A DNA stretch of 64,000 nt, taken from the NCBI RefSeq assembly GCF_900099645.1, contig NZ_FMTL01000001.1, positions 1,674,001 to 1,738,000 of the forward strand, written 5' to 3'. The notes beneath the pieces are model-generated. The model was not told the origin of the DNA. It saw only the letters and a list, made by a program, of their open reading frames with translations, and did not search any database. Positions 34,484-43,782 of this stretch are shown here, one piece after another. The first letter of the stretch is position 1; each line of letters opens with the position of its first letter. A program made the translations under genes and the position numbers. The stretch comes from Pseudomonas peli (lineage in GTDB: Bacteria > Pseudomonadota > Gammaproteobacteria > Pseudomonadales > Pseudomonadaceae).

Positions 34484-35569
34484 TCAGGCCTTGGCGATCA
34501 GCGCTTCGACAGCCGCGATCTGCTTATCCAGAGTGGCACGATCCGCACAGCGCAAGTTGGCGTGACCGACCTTGCGCCCAGCCTTGAAGGCCTTGCCGTA
34601 GTGGTGCAGGTGGCAGTCAGCGATGGCAATAACCTGCTCGACCGGCGGAACCACACCGATAAAGTTAAGCATCGCGCTCTCACCGACCTTGGCAGTCGAC
34701 CCCAACGGCAGGCCGGCAACGGCGCGCAGGTGGTTTTCGAACTGGCTGCACTCGGCGCCTTCGATGGTCCAGTGCCCGGAGTTGTGCACGCGCGGGGCGA
34801 TTTCGTTGGCTTTCAGGCCGCCATCGACTTCGAAGAACTCGAAGGCCAGCACGCCGACGTAATCGAGCTTGGTCAGCACGCGGCTGACGTAATCTTCGGC
34901 CAAGGCTTGCAGCGGGTGATCGGTACTGGCGATAGACAGCGCCAGCACGCCGCTGTCATGCCGGTTGTGCACCAGCGGGTAGAAGCGCGTTTCGCCATCG
35001 CGGGCACGCACCGCCACCAGCGAGACTTCGCCGGTAAACGGTACGAAGCCTTCGAGGATGCACGGCACGCTGCCCAGCTCGGCGAAAGCGCCGACTACGT
35101 CCTCGGGTTTGCGCAGGACCTTCTGGCCCTTGCCGTCGTAACCCAGGGTGCGGGTCTTCATCACAGCCGGCAGGCCAATGCTCGCCACAGCGGCGTCGAG
35201 GTCAGCCTGCGATTGGATATCGGCGAAATCCGGGGTCGGAATGCCGAGGTCCTTGAACATGGATTTTTCAAACCAGCGATCACGGGCGATGCGCAGCGCG
35301 TCCGCGCTCGGGTAAACAGGGACGAACTGCGAGAGGAAGGCCACGGTCTCGGCCGGCACGCTTTCGAACTCGAAAGTCACCAGGTCAACTTCATCGGCCA
35401 ACTGACGCAGGTGATCCTGATCGCCGTAATCGGCGCGGATATGTTCGCCCAGCGCTTGCGCACAGGCATCCGGTGCAGGGTCGAGAAAAGCGAAATTCAT
35501 CCCCAGCGGCGTACCTGCCAGGGCCAACATGCGACCCAGCTGGCCGCCACCGATTACGCCGATCTTCAT
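34484..35569 (-). CDS. purK: 5-(carboxyamino)imidazole ribonucleotide synthase
   Basis: The 361-aa ATP-grasp enzyme of purine synthesis that carboxylates AIR to N5-CAIR. It has an N-terminal MKIGVIGGGQLGRMLALAG fold, the ATP-grasp segments TRTLGYDGKGQ and ILEGFVPFTGEVSLVAVR, and EIAPRVHNSGHWTIEGA with metal-binding Glu/Asn. It follows purE by 3 bp, and its product is the direct substrate of PurE. Confidence 0.97.
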   Translation of the reverse strand: MKIGVIGGGQLGRMLALAGTPLGMNFAFLDPAPDACAQALGEHIRADYGDQDHLRQLADEVDLVTFEFESVPAETVAFLSQFVPVYPSADALRIARDRWFEKSMFKDLGIPTPDFADIQSQADLDAAVASIGLPAVMKTRTLGYDGKGQKVLRKPEDVVGAFAELGSVPCILEGFVPFTGEVSLVAVRARDGETRFYPLVHNRHDSGVLALSIASTDHPLQALAEDYVSRVLTKLDYVGVLAFEFFEVDGGLKANEIAPRVHNSGHWTIEGAECSQFENHLRAVAGLPLGSTAKVGESAMLNFIGVVPPVEQVIAIADCHLHHYGKAFKAGRKVGHANLRCADRATLDKQIAAVEALIAKA

Positions 35570-35572
35570 GGG

Positions 35573-36064
35573 TTAGGCCTCACGCGGGTCCGGATTGTCC
35601 AGTACGGTTTCAGTCTGTTCCTGGCGGAACTGCTTGAGCGCCGCATGAAACTGCGGATGCTGGTGACCGAGGATGCTCGCGGCAAGCAGCGCGGCGTTTA
35701 CGGCACCAGCCTTGCCGATGGCCAGGGTAGCAACTGGAATGCCGGCCGGCATCTGCACGATCGACAGCAGCGAATCAACGCCCGAAAGCACCGCCGATTG
35801 CACCGGCACACCCAGGACCGGCAGGTGGGTCTTGGCCGCACACATGCCCGGCAGATGCGCCGCGCCGCCGGCACCGGCGATGATCACCTGAATGCCGCGC
35901 TCTTCAGCCTGTTCGGCGTACTGGAACAGCAGGTCCGGGGTGCGGTGGGCGGATACCACCTTCACTTCGTACGGAATGCCCAGCTTGTCCAGCATCTCGG
36001 CGGTGTGGCTAAGGGTGGACCAATCGGACTTGGAGCCCATGATCACGCCAACCAGTGCGCTCAT
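35573..36064 (-). CDS. purE: N5-carboxyaminoimidazole ribonucleotide mutase
   Basis: A 163-aa enzyme converting N5-CAIR to CAIR in purine synthesis. The substrate-binding motifs [10 protein letters not shown] and VVSAHRTPD, and [14 protein letters not shown], are intact. It is the first gene of purEK. A perfect 12-bp hairpin lies in the leader, 47 bases upstream of the start. Confidence 0.97.
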   Translation of the reverse strand: MSALVGVIMGSKSDWSTLSHTAEMLDKLGIPYEVKVVSAHRTPDLLFQYAEQAEERGIQVIIAGAGGAAHLPGMCAAKTHLPVLGVPVQSAVLSGVDSLLSIVQMPAGIPVATLAIGKAGAVNAALLAASILGHQHPQFHAALKQFRQEQTETVLDNPDPREA

Positions 36065-36110
36065 CGTCGTGCCTCTTCTTCATCAAGTGCCCGTAGGCGC
36101 TGCAGAAACT

Positions 36111-36144
36111 AACAAGCCACGCTGGAAACCAGGCGTGGCTTGTT
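36111..36144 (-). promoter_or_regulatory. Perfect hairpin in the purEK leader
   Basis: AACAAGCCACGC (36111-36122) pairs with GCGTGGCTTGTT (36133-36144) around a 10-base loop. Leftwards it is followed by AGTTTCTGC, too weak a T-run for a firm terminator. It may be an attenuator, an operator dyad or a relic terminator; no known purine riboswitch pattern is seen. Confidence 0.55.
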
Positions 36145-36356
36145 AGGGAATGAATTATGGCGGTGCGGACCGCCAAAGGCCGCGCAGTATACCGTAAAGC
36201 CTGGGCTGGCGTGCACACCGACGCACCGTTTGTCGCGGGCCGCACGCCATGATGCCCAGTGGCAGCTCAGCTAACGCCACGAGCAGACCTGGCGCACAAA
36301 TCGCGGCGGGCGGCCTGGCTATACTGGGCATCCTTTAAATGACCCAGGACACCACC

Positions 36357-37151
36357 ATGACAAGGCTGTCACTGCTCCTCGCCGCTGCCCTTTTCACCCT
36401 CAACGCCAACGCCCTCGAACTGGCCAAATACCCGCAAGTATTCGATGCCGGCAATGGCATCAGCGTGACCGTCGCACCCAGCAGCGACGGCAAACAGGCG
36501 CTGATTCAGGTCAGCGGCATCAACCACCCATTGGATGAAGTGGTACTGCTGAGCACGGTCAACGAGCACGGCAACGATGAGCGGGATTACACCACCACCC
36601 TCGACGGCAGCGCCTACAACATGCTGATCAAGCGCCAGGGCTGGGGTGGCGAGCAATACCAGCTGTACCTGCCGAGCACCGACGGCTTCGAGCTGGGTTT
36701 TGATGAAGCCAAGAGCAAACAGACCAAACCAGCCAACCTTCTGGCGCTCTACGAGCAGCAGAAGAAAAAAGGCATTCAGGACAAGCTGAGCAGCTTCGAC
36801 CGGGAAAAGCGCGTGGCCGACTTCACCCAGCAGCTGCAGCAGATCGACCAGGACGCCTCGAAGGCCTGCAACACACCGCTGACCACCCAGGTTGACTGGA
36901 ACGCCATCGACGACGACAAACTCAAGCGCCTTAGCGTGCCGAGCTTCTGCGGTGAAGTGGTCAACCAGCTGGCTAACCTGTGCCAGAACGGCGACGAGCA
37001 GCAGGCTGTCGCCAAGGGTCTGAAAACCGTGCAGTGCAGCTTTGCGCAGAAGCTCAAACTGCGCGAAAACGAGGCGATCCTGACCTTCACCACCCATGAA
37101 AAAGCACCCAATCAGGGCGACTTTATCAACGCTTTCCTGCGTAATCGCTAA
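36357..37151 (+). CDS. Secreted protein of unknown function (264 aa)
   Basis: A signal peptide (MTRLSLLLAAALFTLNANA-LE) is followed by a soluble domain. The first half is beta-rich (AKYPQVFDAGNGISVTVAPS...), the second helical and charged (about 115-175) with four Cys residues (TPLTTQ-preceding CNTP, FCGE, LCQN, QCSF) that could form two disulfides. I do not recognise a family. Its ATG at 36357 fits the signal peptide. It stands alone upstream of an AraC-type gene on the same strand, 100 bp away. Confidence 0.75.
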   Translation: MTRLSLLLAAALFTLNANALELAKYPQVFDAGNGISVTVAPSSDGKQALIQVSGINHPLDEVVLLSTVNEHGNDERDYTTTLDGSAYNMLIKRQGWGGEQYQLYLPSTDGFELGFDEAKSKQTKPANLLALYEQQKKKGIQDKLSSFDREKRVADFTQQLQQIDQDASKACNTPLTTQVDWNAIDDDKLKRLSVPSFCGEVVNQLANLCQNGDEQQAVAKGLKTVQCSFAQKLKLRENEAILTFTTHEKAPNQGDFINAFLRNR

Positions 37152-37252
37152 ATCCACCTGGACCGCAGCGGCCCGGATCAGCTCCGGCCGCTGCGGTGCC
37201 GCGGTATAGTTCTTGCCTCATTCAGGCATCCTGAACTGTTGCGGTTGTCCCG

Positions 37253-38245
37253 ATGTTGCACGCCCACCTGACCACCCTGCATGTGGTTTCCCTGATTCTC
37301 GAAATCTTTGCCACACAACACGAGCTGACCGAGACGCTACTGGCTGGCAGCGGCATTGCTGCGACTGACCTGGACTGCGCCGACACCCGCATCACCCGCA
37401 CCCAGGAACTGCAGGTTTGCGCCAACGCCCTGCAGCTGCGCAGTGACCTGGGCCTGGAGCTGGGCCGGCGCATGCACGTGTCCGCCTACGGCATGGTCGG
37501 TTACGCCGCGCTCTCCAGTGCCACCTTTGGTGACGCCTGGCGGCTGATGCTGCAGTACCCGGCATTGCTCGGCACCTACTTCAAACTGGATATGCACCTT
37601 GAGGGCGAGCTGGCCTGGGTCAGCGCCAGCGACTACCAGCACGCGCCAGCACTGGAAGTGTTCAACCTGGAAATGTGCCTGGCCTCGCTCAAGCTGATCA
37701 GCGACGACCTGCTCGGCCAGCCTCTGCCGCTCAGCGCCGCGCAGTTCCGCTACGGCGAACCCGATTACAGCGCGCGCTACCCACACAGCTTCGCCTGTCC
37801 GCTGCAGTTTGATGCCGCGCGCAACGCCTTCGCCTTCCCCGCCAGCTGGCTGCAACAGCCACTGCCGCTGGCCGATGCGGTGACCCACCGCGAAATGCTT
37901 GAGCGCTGTCGCAAGCAAAACAGCGAGTTCAACACCCGCCAGGCCTGGCTCGCGCGTATCCGCCAGTTATTGACCGAGCAGCTCACCGCGCCACCCGGTC
38001 TGGAACAGCTGGCGCAGCAGATGCACTGCTCGCCGCGCACCCTGCGTCGGCACCTGCAGGAACTGGGCACGCACTATCAGGAACTGCTTGATGAGCTGCG
38101 TTTTGAGCGGGCAAAAACTCTGCTTGGCCAAGAGGAATGGCCGATCTGCCGCATCGCCGAATACCTCGGCTTTAGCGAAACAGCCAGCTTCCGCCATGCC
38201 TTCCAGCGCTGGAGCGGCGTACCGCCAAGCCGTTTCCGCGCTTAG
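37253..38245 (+). CDS. AraC-family regulator with Arabinose_bd-type sensor domain (OruR/ArgR-like layout)
   Basis: A 330-aa regulator. The N-terminal 200 residues form the Arabinose_bd-type ligand domain common in Pseudomonas (GLELGRRMHVSAYGMVGYAALSSATFGDA). The C-terminal 100 hold the double HTH of AraC/XylS (LEQLAQQMHCSPRTLRRHLQELG and ICRIAEYLGFSETASFRHAFQRWSG). It faces the leftward sulfatase operon, which ends 22 bp away. Neither ligand nor targets can be read from the sequence. Confidence 0.9.
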   Translation: MLHAHLTTLHVVSLILEIFATQHELTETLLAGSGIAATDLDCADTRITRTQELQVCANALQLRSDLGLELGRRMHVSAYGMVGYAALSSATFGDAWRLMLQYPALLGTYFKLDMHLEGELAWVSASDYQHAPALEVFNLEMCLASLKLISDDLLGQPLPLSAAQFRYGEPDYSARYPHSFACPLQFDAARNAFAFPASWLQQPLPLADAVTHREMLERCRKQNSEFNTRQAWLARIRQLLTEQLTAPPGLEQLAQQMHCSPRTLRRHLQELGTHYQELLDELRFERAKTLLGQEEWPICRIAEYLGFSETASFRHAFQRWSGVPPSRFRA

Positions 38246-38266
38246 GTTCGTAGGCTTGTGGGATGC

Positions 38267-40303
38267 TCATTCCTCGGGCCGAACATTGCGGTACATCTGC
38301 AAGCGTGAGGCTTCATGCAGGCCGCGGCTGAGCGCCAACAGGCGCTGGAACTCTTGCGGGTGATCCGCGGCCACGTTATCGCGCGGGGTGGGCGAGTGCA
38401 GGCTGTGCAGGGTCGGCGAGCTGCCGTCATGCTGCATCTGCAAGAGGAAGTCGCGGGTCACCGCGCCGATCACCGGGAAGCTGCCTTCCTGCAGCACCAG
38501 GGGCACCACCCGCTCGCCTTCTGGCGCCGGCTGCTGGATATCACGCCCCAGGCTGCCGTTGCTGAACGGCACGCCAAGCATGCCCGCCACGGTAGGCAGC
38601 AGATCGGCCAGCCCCACCGCGTCATCAAACTCGCGTGGCGCCAGCCACTGCGGCGCATGGATCAGCAGTGGCACGTTGTTGCTCTCCAGCCCCAACTGCT
38701 CGAAGGCCGGCGCCATGTGCGGGATCTGGCTGATACGCGTGTTGTGGTCACCAAAGAACACGAAAATGGTGTTGTCGTAAAAGCCCTGTTCCTTGGCCAG
38801 CTCCATCAGGCGGCCGATGTTGAAGTCCAGCAAGCGCACGGCATTGAACTGCTCCACGCTGCGCGAACCGGCCTGCTGCACCTGCTCCAGCGGTAGATCG
38901 AGCGCCTCGAAGCCATCGTTGTTCTTGGGGATGGTGAAGGGCCGGTGGTTGCCGGAGGTCTGCAGGTAAGCGAAGAACGGTTGATCCTTGGGCACCGCGC
39001 CGAGGATGCGGCTGCTCTCCTTGAAGAAATCCAGATCCGAGATGCCCCACACGTCGACTTGAGGTGACTGCCAATCACGCTCCTCATAGAGCCGCACGCC
39101 GTCGATGCTCTGGCGAATCAGCGCATTGATGTTGGCCCAGCCGGCGTTGCCGCCGATCATGTAGAACTTCTCATAGCCGTCTAGCGCGTTGATCAGCGTG
39201 CGCTGGCGAGCAATCAACGGGTTGCGCGTGGCAGTCTCCTGGCGCGACACGTCGGGAATGCCGGTGATGCTCGCCCACACCGTCTTGGCAGTGCCGGTCA
39301 CCGGCACATAGAAGTGCCGGAAGAACCAGCTTTCCTTGGCCAGGCGATCCAGATTCGGTGTCGGGTTCAACGGGTTGCCGTAAGCCCCGACGGCACTGGT
39401 GCCGAGCGATTCGAGCATAACGAAGACCACGTTAGGCGGGCGCTCGGCCTGGATGCGGTGCGCCTGTACCGATTGCTGACGGAAGAAGTTCAACCCCTGC
39501 GCGTCGCGGTCGCTGACACCCAGGTAATCAGCCACCACCGCGTAATGCTCACGGGTGGCCGCCTCATCGAAGGCGCTGGGTTCAAGCGTGAGGGTGTCGA
39601 ACAGAAACAACGCCGGATTAAGGCCCAGCGCCGCCACTTGGCTGTTGCCGCTGAAGAAGGCATCGCTCCAGCGCAGCGGCACCGGGTTCTCCAGGTTCAA
39701 CGCCGTGGCGCGGCCCAGCAGGCCAAAAAACACCAGCACGCCCACCACCGCCGCGCCGCCAAGGGCCGGCAACACGCCTACACGTTGCGCTGGCGGCCGA
39801 TTCAGGGTGGCACGCTCCAAGCGCAGCAGCGCCCAAGCCCATAGCGCCGCACCGGCCAGCCAGGCCAGGGTGATCCACAGCACCGGATAGGTTTGCCAGA
39901 GCATGCCGGCGGAGATCTGCGCATCACCAGCAAAGCGCAGCACGGTGGCGTTGAGGCGTACGCCCAGGTAGGCGTAGTGGCCGAAGTCGAGGATATACAG
40001 CAGACCCAGCGCCGCCACGGCCAGCACTAGGTAGGCACGCAGCAACCAGCGCACGGCGCGAAAGCGCGCCAGGCGCAGCTTGGGCAGAGCCAGCAGGATG
40101 CCTGCCGGCAGCATCAGCAGCAGGGCCAGGCGCAGGTCGAAGCGCAGACCGATGCCAAGGGTGGGCAGTACGTCCGACTCGCTGATGCTTTCGACGGCGG
40201 AGAAGCCCAGCAGGAACAGCACGCGCAAGCTGGCGAAGAGTATGAACAGCAGCGCGGTCAGGCCTGCCAGATAATGCAGGCGACGGGATTTCAGCCAGCT
40301 CAT
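38267..40303 (-). CDS. LTA synthase-like membrane sulfatase/phosphotransferase
   Basis: A 678-aa protein with five N-terminal membrane helices (residues 10-220) and a large periplasmic alkaline-phosphatase-fold domain. The metal site is visible: NVVFVMLESLGTSAVGAYG, the nucleophile Thr in VTGTAKTVWASITG, and FFGDHNTR. Family members move phosphoglycerol or phosphoethanolamine onto glycans or lipids, or remove them. It is the last of four overlapping genes (PepSY, sialidase-like, membrane protein, this), so the target is probably a surface polysaccharide or glycolipid; this is inference. Confidence 0.85.
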   Translation of the reverse strand: MSWLKSRRLHYLAGLTALLFILFASLRVLFLLGFSAVESISESDVLPTLGIGLRFDLRLALLLMLPAGILLALPKLRLARFRAVRWLLRAYLVLAVAALGLLYILDFGHYAYLGVRLNATVLRFAGDAQISAGMLWQTYPVLWITLAWLAGAALWAWALLRLERATLNRPPAQRVGVLPALGGAAVVGVLVFFGLLGRATALNLENPVPLRWSDAFFSGNSQVAALGLNPALFLFDTLTLEPSAFDEAATREHYAVVADYLGVSDRDAQGLNFFRQQSVQAHRIQAERPPNVVFVMLESLGTSAVGAYGNPLNPTPNLDRLAKESWFFRHFYVPVTGTAKTVWASITGIPDVSRQETATRNPLIARQRTLINALDGYEKFYMIGGNAGWANINALIRQSIDGVRLYEERDWQSPQVDVWGISDLDFFKESSRILGAVPKDQPFFAYLQTSGNHRPFTIPKNNDGFEALDLPLEQVQQAGSRSVEQFNAVRLLDFNIGRLMELAKEQGFYDNTIFVFFGDHNTRISQIPHMAPAFEQLGLESNNVPLLIHAPQWLAPREFDDAVGLADLLPTVAGMLGVPFSNGSLGRDIQQPAPEGERVVPLVLQEGSFPVIGAVTRDFLLQMQHDGSSPTLHSLHSPTPRDNVAADHPQEFQRLLALSRGLHEASRLQMYRNVRPEE

Positions 40304-40911
40304 GCGGCGTTCCTTGTGTCAGTTGCACGCGTACCCTGACGCCGTACCAGCAACCCGCGCAGGCCGGAACTCAGCAGTACGCCAAGGCTGTAGAGGGCCA
40401 GGTAGGGGTCAATCAGGTAGTCCCAGTAGTTTTCCGAGGCGTTCAGGTGCAGGGTGAAGGCCAAGGTCGCCAGCACCAGCGCCAACGCGCCGAGCCAGCT
40501 GCGCTGGATGATCAGCACCAGGCTCAGCAAGCCCAGCACCAGCAGCATGGGCCGCGGCTCAAAGCCCAGCTGGTACGGATCGCTGTAGCTCAAGCCCAGG
40601 GCTGCCGGGTAGAGCAGTACAGCCAGGCCGGCGAACAGCGCCAGGCTGGCCAGGCGATCACGGGGGCAGGCACCCGGCAAGCCAAAACGACACAGCATCG
40701 CCCAGCTCAGCAGCACCAGGCTGCTGATCGACAGATCACCGATATAGGTGCGTAACTGCAGCGCCAGGCTGATGCCCTGTACCGGCAGCAGGCTCAGCAG
40801 CAGACTGCCCGCCAGCAGAATGCCGCGCTGCGCCGCATTGCGCGCTAATCGAACGAAGATCAGGAAAACCAGCAGAGTGAACGCCAGGTGCGGCAACCAG
40901 AAGTCAGTCAT
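40300..40911 (-). CDS. Polytopic membrane protein of unknown function (203 aa)
   Basis: About six hydrophobic segments span the whole protein with short loops. No enzymatic motif is seen. It overlaps the upstream sialidase-like gene by 8 bases and the downstream sulfatase gene by 4, so it is made with them. It could be a flippase-like or anchoring subunit for glycan processing, but this is only inferred from the neighbours. Confidence 0.7.
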   Translation of the reverse strand: MTDFWLPHLAFTLLVFLIFVRLARNAAQRGILLAGSLLLSLLPVQGISLALQLRTYIGDLSISSLVLLSWAMLCRFGLPGACPRDRLASLALFAGLAVLLYPAALGLSYSDPYQLGFEPRPMLLVLGLLSLVLIIQRSWLGALALVLATLAFTLHLNASENYWDYLIDPYLALYSLGVLLSSGLRGLLVRRQGTRATDTRNAA

Positions 40912-42178
40912 ATGGGCGGCGCTCCGTCAGCCAGGCTTCATTGAAGGCCAGGTGCTTGATAAACATGTCGTTCCACGAATAGACCAAGTGATACGTGCCA
41001 TCGGTGTCACGGGTGAAATAGGGGTATTCGTAATCGAAGTCGCACCCCGTTGTGCTGCACATCCGGGCACTGACCTGCTCAAGAAAGCGCGCCTCCTGCT
41101 CGGGGCGGCCGCCGCTGGCGCGGAACTTCTCGCGGATCACCGTCGGGAAGTCCGCCGGCGCAATGGGTTCCCCCCAAGGGTTGGGGCTTTCATCCAGCTC
41201 ACCGAGGGTGCGCCAGTTCGACAGCTGGCTGTCGGTGGCGTAGAGGGTCAGGCGGAAGCGACCATCCTCCAGATCATTCATCGCCACCAACAGGCTGCCA
41301 TCGGGACGACCGACGGCGGCCAGCGATGAGTTGGGGTTGCTCGGTTCCAGCGGTTGCGGCGTACTCCAGGTGCGCCCGCTGTCCGTGGTGTGGCTGGCCA
41401 GCACACGGTGATGCTGCTCGCCGGCATAGCGCAGTAACGCCACGGCACGCTGCTCATCCAGCGCCACCACGGTTGGCTGCAGCGAGTAGCGGCCCTTGCC
41501 GATGCGGTACTTGCCCAGCACCTCACCGCGTGCGCTCAGGTGCAGGTACTCGGGGAATTTGCCGAGAAATTCGTGATACACCGGCAGGCCAATGCTGCCA
41601 TCGGCATGAAACACCGGCGCGGCGCGCACCAGGGTGCTGATGTTGAGAAACGGGCTGGTCACCAACTGGCGCGGTGCCGACCAGGTCTTGCCCAGGTCGT
41701 CGGACACCATGGCATTGACCGCACTGCCGGCCCAGCCGCCAAGCGAAACCGAGACATAAAACAGCCACAGGCGCTTGTCCGGTGCCAGGCTGATCACCGG
41801 GTTGCCCAGCTTACGGATGTGCTTACCGACCGCGCGCTGGGTGGATTCGCGAGTGGCCAGCACGCGCTCGGCACTCCACTGGCCGCTGCGGGCGTCAAAG
41901 CGTGCGGCGCGAATTTGCACATCCGCCGCGCCTTCGCGACTGCCCGCAAACCAGGCGGCCATCAGGTCACCGCCAGGCAGCCCGGTAATGGAGGCGGAGT
42001 GCACAAAGTCGTCCATGTCCGACGAGGCGAATTTCGCGCTGAATTCCGGCGCACTGGGCGTCGGCGTCGGCAGCGCGGCGAAGGCGGCAGGCGGCTGTGC
42101 CGGTGCGCGTTGCCACGCCCCGGCGAACACTGCCAGTACCGCCGTGAGCATGAGGGGGATGAGCAGTTTTGGCGTCAT
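40904..42178 (-). CDS. Sialidase-like (BNR/Asp-box) exo-glycosidase, membrane-anchored or secreted
   Basis: A 424-aa protein with an N-terminal hydrophobic signal or anchor (about residues 5-22) and a six-bladed propeller typical of the sialidase superfamily. Asp-box repeats include SDDLGKTWS and TDSGRTWSTP. FASSDMDDFVHSASITGLPGGDLMAAWFAGSREGA is the first blade with catalytic-type residues. True sialidase activity is not certain; BNR proteins of this type act on various sugars. Its ATG overlaps the PepSY gene stop (ATGA). It is in one operon with a polytopic membrane protein and an LTA-synthase-like sulfatase. Confidence 0.82.
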   Translation of the reverse strand: MTPKLLIPLMLTAVLAVFAGAWQRAPAQPPAAFAALPTPTPSAPEFSAKFASSDMDDFVHSASITGLPGGDLMAAWFAGSREGAADVQIRAARFDARSGQWSAERVLATRESTQRAVGKHIRKLGNPVISLAPDKRLWLFYVSVSLGGWAGSAVNAMVSDDLGKTWSAPRQLVTSPFLNISTLVRAAPVFHADGSIGLPVYHEFLGKFPEYLHLSARGEVLGKYRIGKGRYSLQPTVVALDEQRAVALLRYAGEQHHRVLASHTTDSGRTWSTPQPLEPSNPNSSLAAVGRPDGSLLVAMNDLEDGRFRLTLYATDSQLSNWRTLGELDESPNPWGEPIAPADFPTVIREKFRASGGRPEQEARFLEQVSARMCSTTGCDFDYEYPYFTRDTDGTYHLVYSWNDMFIKHLAFNEAWLTERRPYD

Positions 42179-42468
42179 GGCTTGGCCACATGCGCGGTGG
42201 CGACTTCAGCCACGGGCGTGGCATCGACCGGGTTGTAATAGATTTCGACTTTCTCGCCGTTCACGTCGAAACCGTAAATCTCGTAACAGTTACCCGGAGT
42301 GATGCGGAATTTGGTGATCTGTACGCCCTGGTTTTTCATCTGCTGACGAAAGTGCGATTCGGGCATCCAGTCCGCGCGGTCGGCGCGTGGACATTCCACA
42401 TCCGCCAGCACAGGCGTGGCCAGCCAGGCACACAGCAGCGGCAGTACCTGACGAGTCTGATTGAGCAT
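42175..42468 (-). CDS. Small secreted PepSY-domain protein
   Basis: A 97-aa exported protein (signal peptide MLNQTRQVLPLLCAWLATPVLA-DV) with a PepSY-like domain (MPESHFRQQMKNQGVQITKFRITPGNCYEIYGFDVNGEKVEIYYNPVDA). Such proteins often act as inhibitors or sensors in the periplasm. It leads the four-gene operon and overlaps the sialidase-like gene by 4 bases. The ATG at 42468 gives the signal peptide and has GGGGCAG upstream. Confidence 0.8.
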   Translation of the reverse strand: MLNQTRQVLPLLCAWLATPVLADVECPRADRADWMPESHFRQQMKNQGVQITKFRITPGNCYEIYGFDVNGEKVEIYYNPVDATPVAEVATAHVAKP

Positions 42469-42703
42469 GCTCTGCCCCCTTATCGGCAATGAAGGGGCAA
42501 CGCCCCCGGCGGGGCGCACCATGCGTTTTCCAAGCTTAAGAAAGGCTTAAGGTTCATGGCTTGTTACAGTTTGCGCGGCTCGCTCAGCCGTGGCGGCCAT
42601 GAAATTTGGCCACATCGATCCCCTTTTGGCCGTTGTCAGCGTTCTCCATCCGGCCATGCAGGCGAACAATGCAGGCACAACAACAAGCCTGGAGCCGTGC
42701 CAC

Positions 42704-43744
42704 ATGCTCACTTTTTACAGCGACGACCATCACCTGCACCACGGCAGCTGCGAGCTGATCGACGGCCAACTGATGCCCTGTTTCGAAAAGCCGCAACGCG
42801 CCGACCACATCCTGCAACGCGTCAAGGACCGTCAGCTCGGTGAGGTGCGCCCGCCCCAGGACTTCGGCCTGGCGCCGATTGAGCGCATCCACAGCGCCGC
42901 CTACCTGAACTTCTTCAAAGGTGCCTGGGATCGCTGGCAAGCGCAGAACGGCACTGGCGATTTGCTCCCCTTCACCTGGCCGGCACGCACCCTGCGCCAA
43001 GTCATCCCCCGCGATTTGCATGGTCAGCTTGGCTATTACAGCTTCGACGGCGGCGCGCCGATTACCGCTGGCACCTGGCAGGCGGCTTACAGCGCGGCCC
43101 AAGTGGCCTTGAGCGCCCAGGCTGAAATCGCCGCCGGCGCCCACAGTGCGTTTGCCTTGTGCCGGCCACCGGGCCATCACGCCGCAGGCGAGTTGATGGG
43201 CGGTTACTGCTACCTGAACAACGCCGCCATCGCTGCCCAGGCCTTTCTCGACCACGGCAAGCAGCGCGTGGCGATCCTCGATGTCGATTACCACCACGGC
43301 AACGGCACCCAGGACATCTTCTACACCCGCAACGATGTGCTGTTCGCCTCGATCCACGGCGACCCGGCCGACGAGTTCCCCTTCTTCCTCGGCTATGCCG
43401 ATGAACGCGGCGAAGGGGCTGGCGAGGGCTGCAACTTCAACTACCCATTGGCCATGGGCAGCCCCTGGGCGGTGTGGAGCGCCGCACTGGAAGAAGCCTG
43501 CCAGCGCATCGCCGAATTTGATGCCGAGGTGATCGTGGTGTCGCTGGGTGTGGACACCTTCAAGGACGATCCGATTTCCCAGTTCAAGCTCGACAGCCCG
43601 GATTACCTGGCCATGGGCAAACGCATAGCCGCCCTCGGCAAGCCGACCCTGTTCGTTATGGAAGGCGGTTATGCCGTGGAGGCCATCGGCGTCAACGCGG
43701 TCAACGTGCTGGAAGGGTTCGAAGCAGCTCACGTACAGGCCTAG
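42704..43744 (+). CDS. Acetylpolyamine amidohydrolase (class II HDAC-like)
   Basis: A 346-aa zinc deacetylase that removes acetyl groups from acetylated polyamines such as acetylputrescine or acetylcadaverine. HDAC-fold catalytic residues are present: His158-His159 (RPPGHHAAGELMGGYCYLNN), the zinc Asp193 and following His in DVDYHHGNGT, the zinc Asp in VSLGVDTFKDDP, and GGY near the end. The start MLTFYSDDHHLHH at 42704 matches the AphA/AphB group of Pseudomonas. The polyamine-binding protein gene 38 bp downstream strengthens the assignment: import plus deacetylation for use as carbon and nitrogen. Confidence 0.9.
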   Translation: MLTFYSDDHHLHHGSCELIDGQLMPCFEKPQRADHILQRVKDRQLGEVRPPQDFGLAPIERIHSAAYLNFFKGAWDRWQAQNGTGDLLPFTWPARTLRQVIPRDLHGQLGYYSFDGGAPITAGTWQAAYSAAQVALSAQAEIAAGAHSAFALCRPPGHHAAGELMGGYCYLNNAAIAAQAFLDHGKQRVAILDVDYHHGNGTQDIFYTRNDVLFASIHGDPADEFPFFLGYADERGEGAGEGCNFNYPLAMGSPWAVWSAALEEACQRIAEFDAEVIVVSLGVDTFKDDPISQFKLDSPDYLAMGKRIAALGKPTLFVMEGGYAVEAIGVNAVNVLEGFEAAHVQA

Positions 43745-43782
43745 CCAACACAACATCAATAATGATTCAGGGGTGAGACACG

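Noticed and set aside
34433-36112. 559-codon rightward frame opposite purK/purE
   Set aside because: It covers two intact purine genes in antisense and has no domain or ribosome site.
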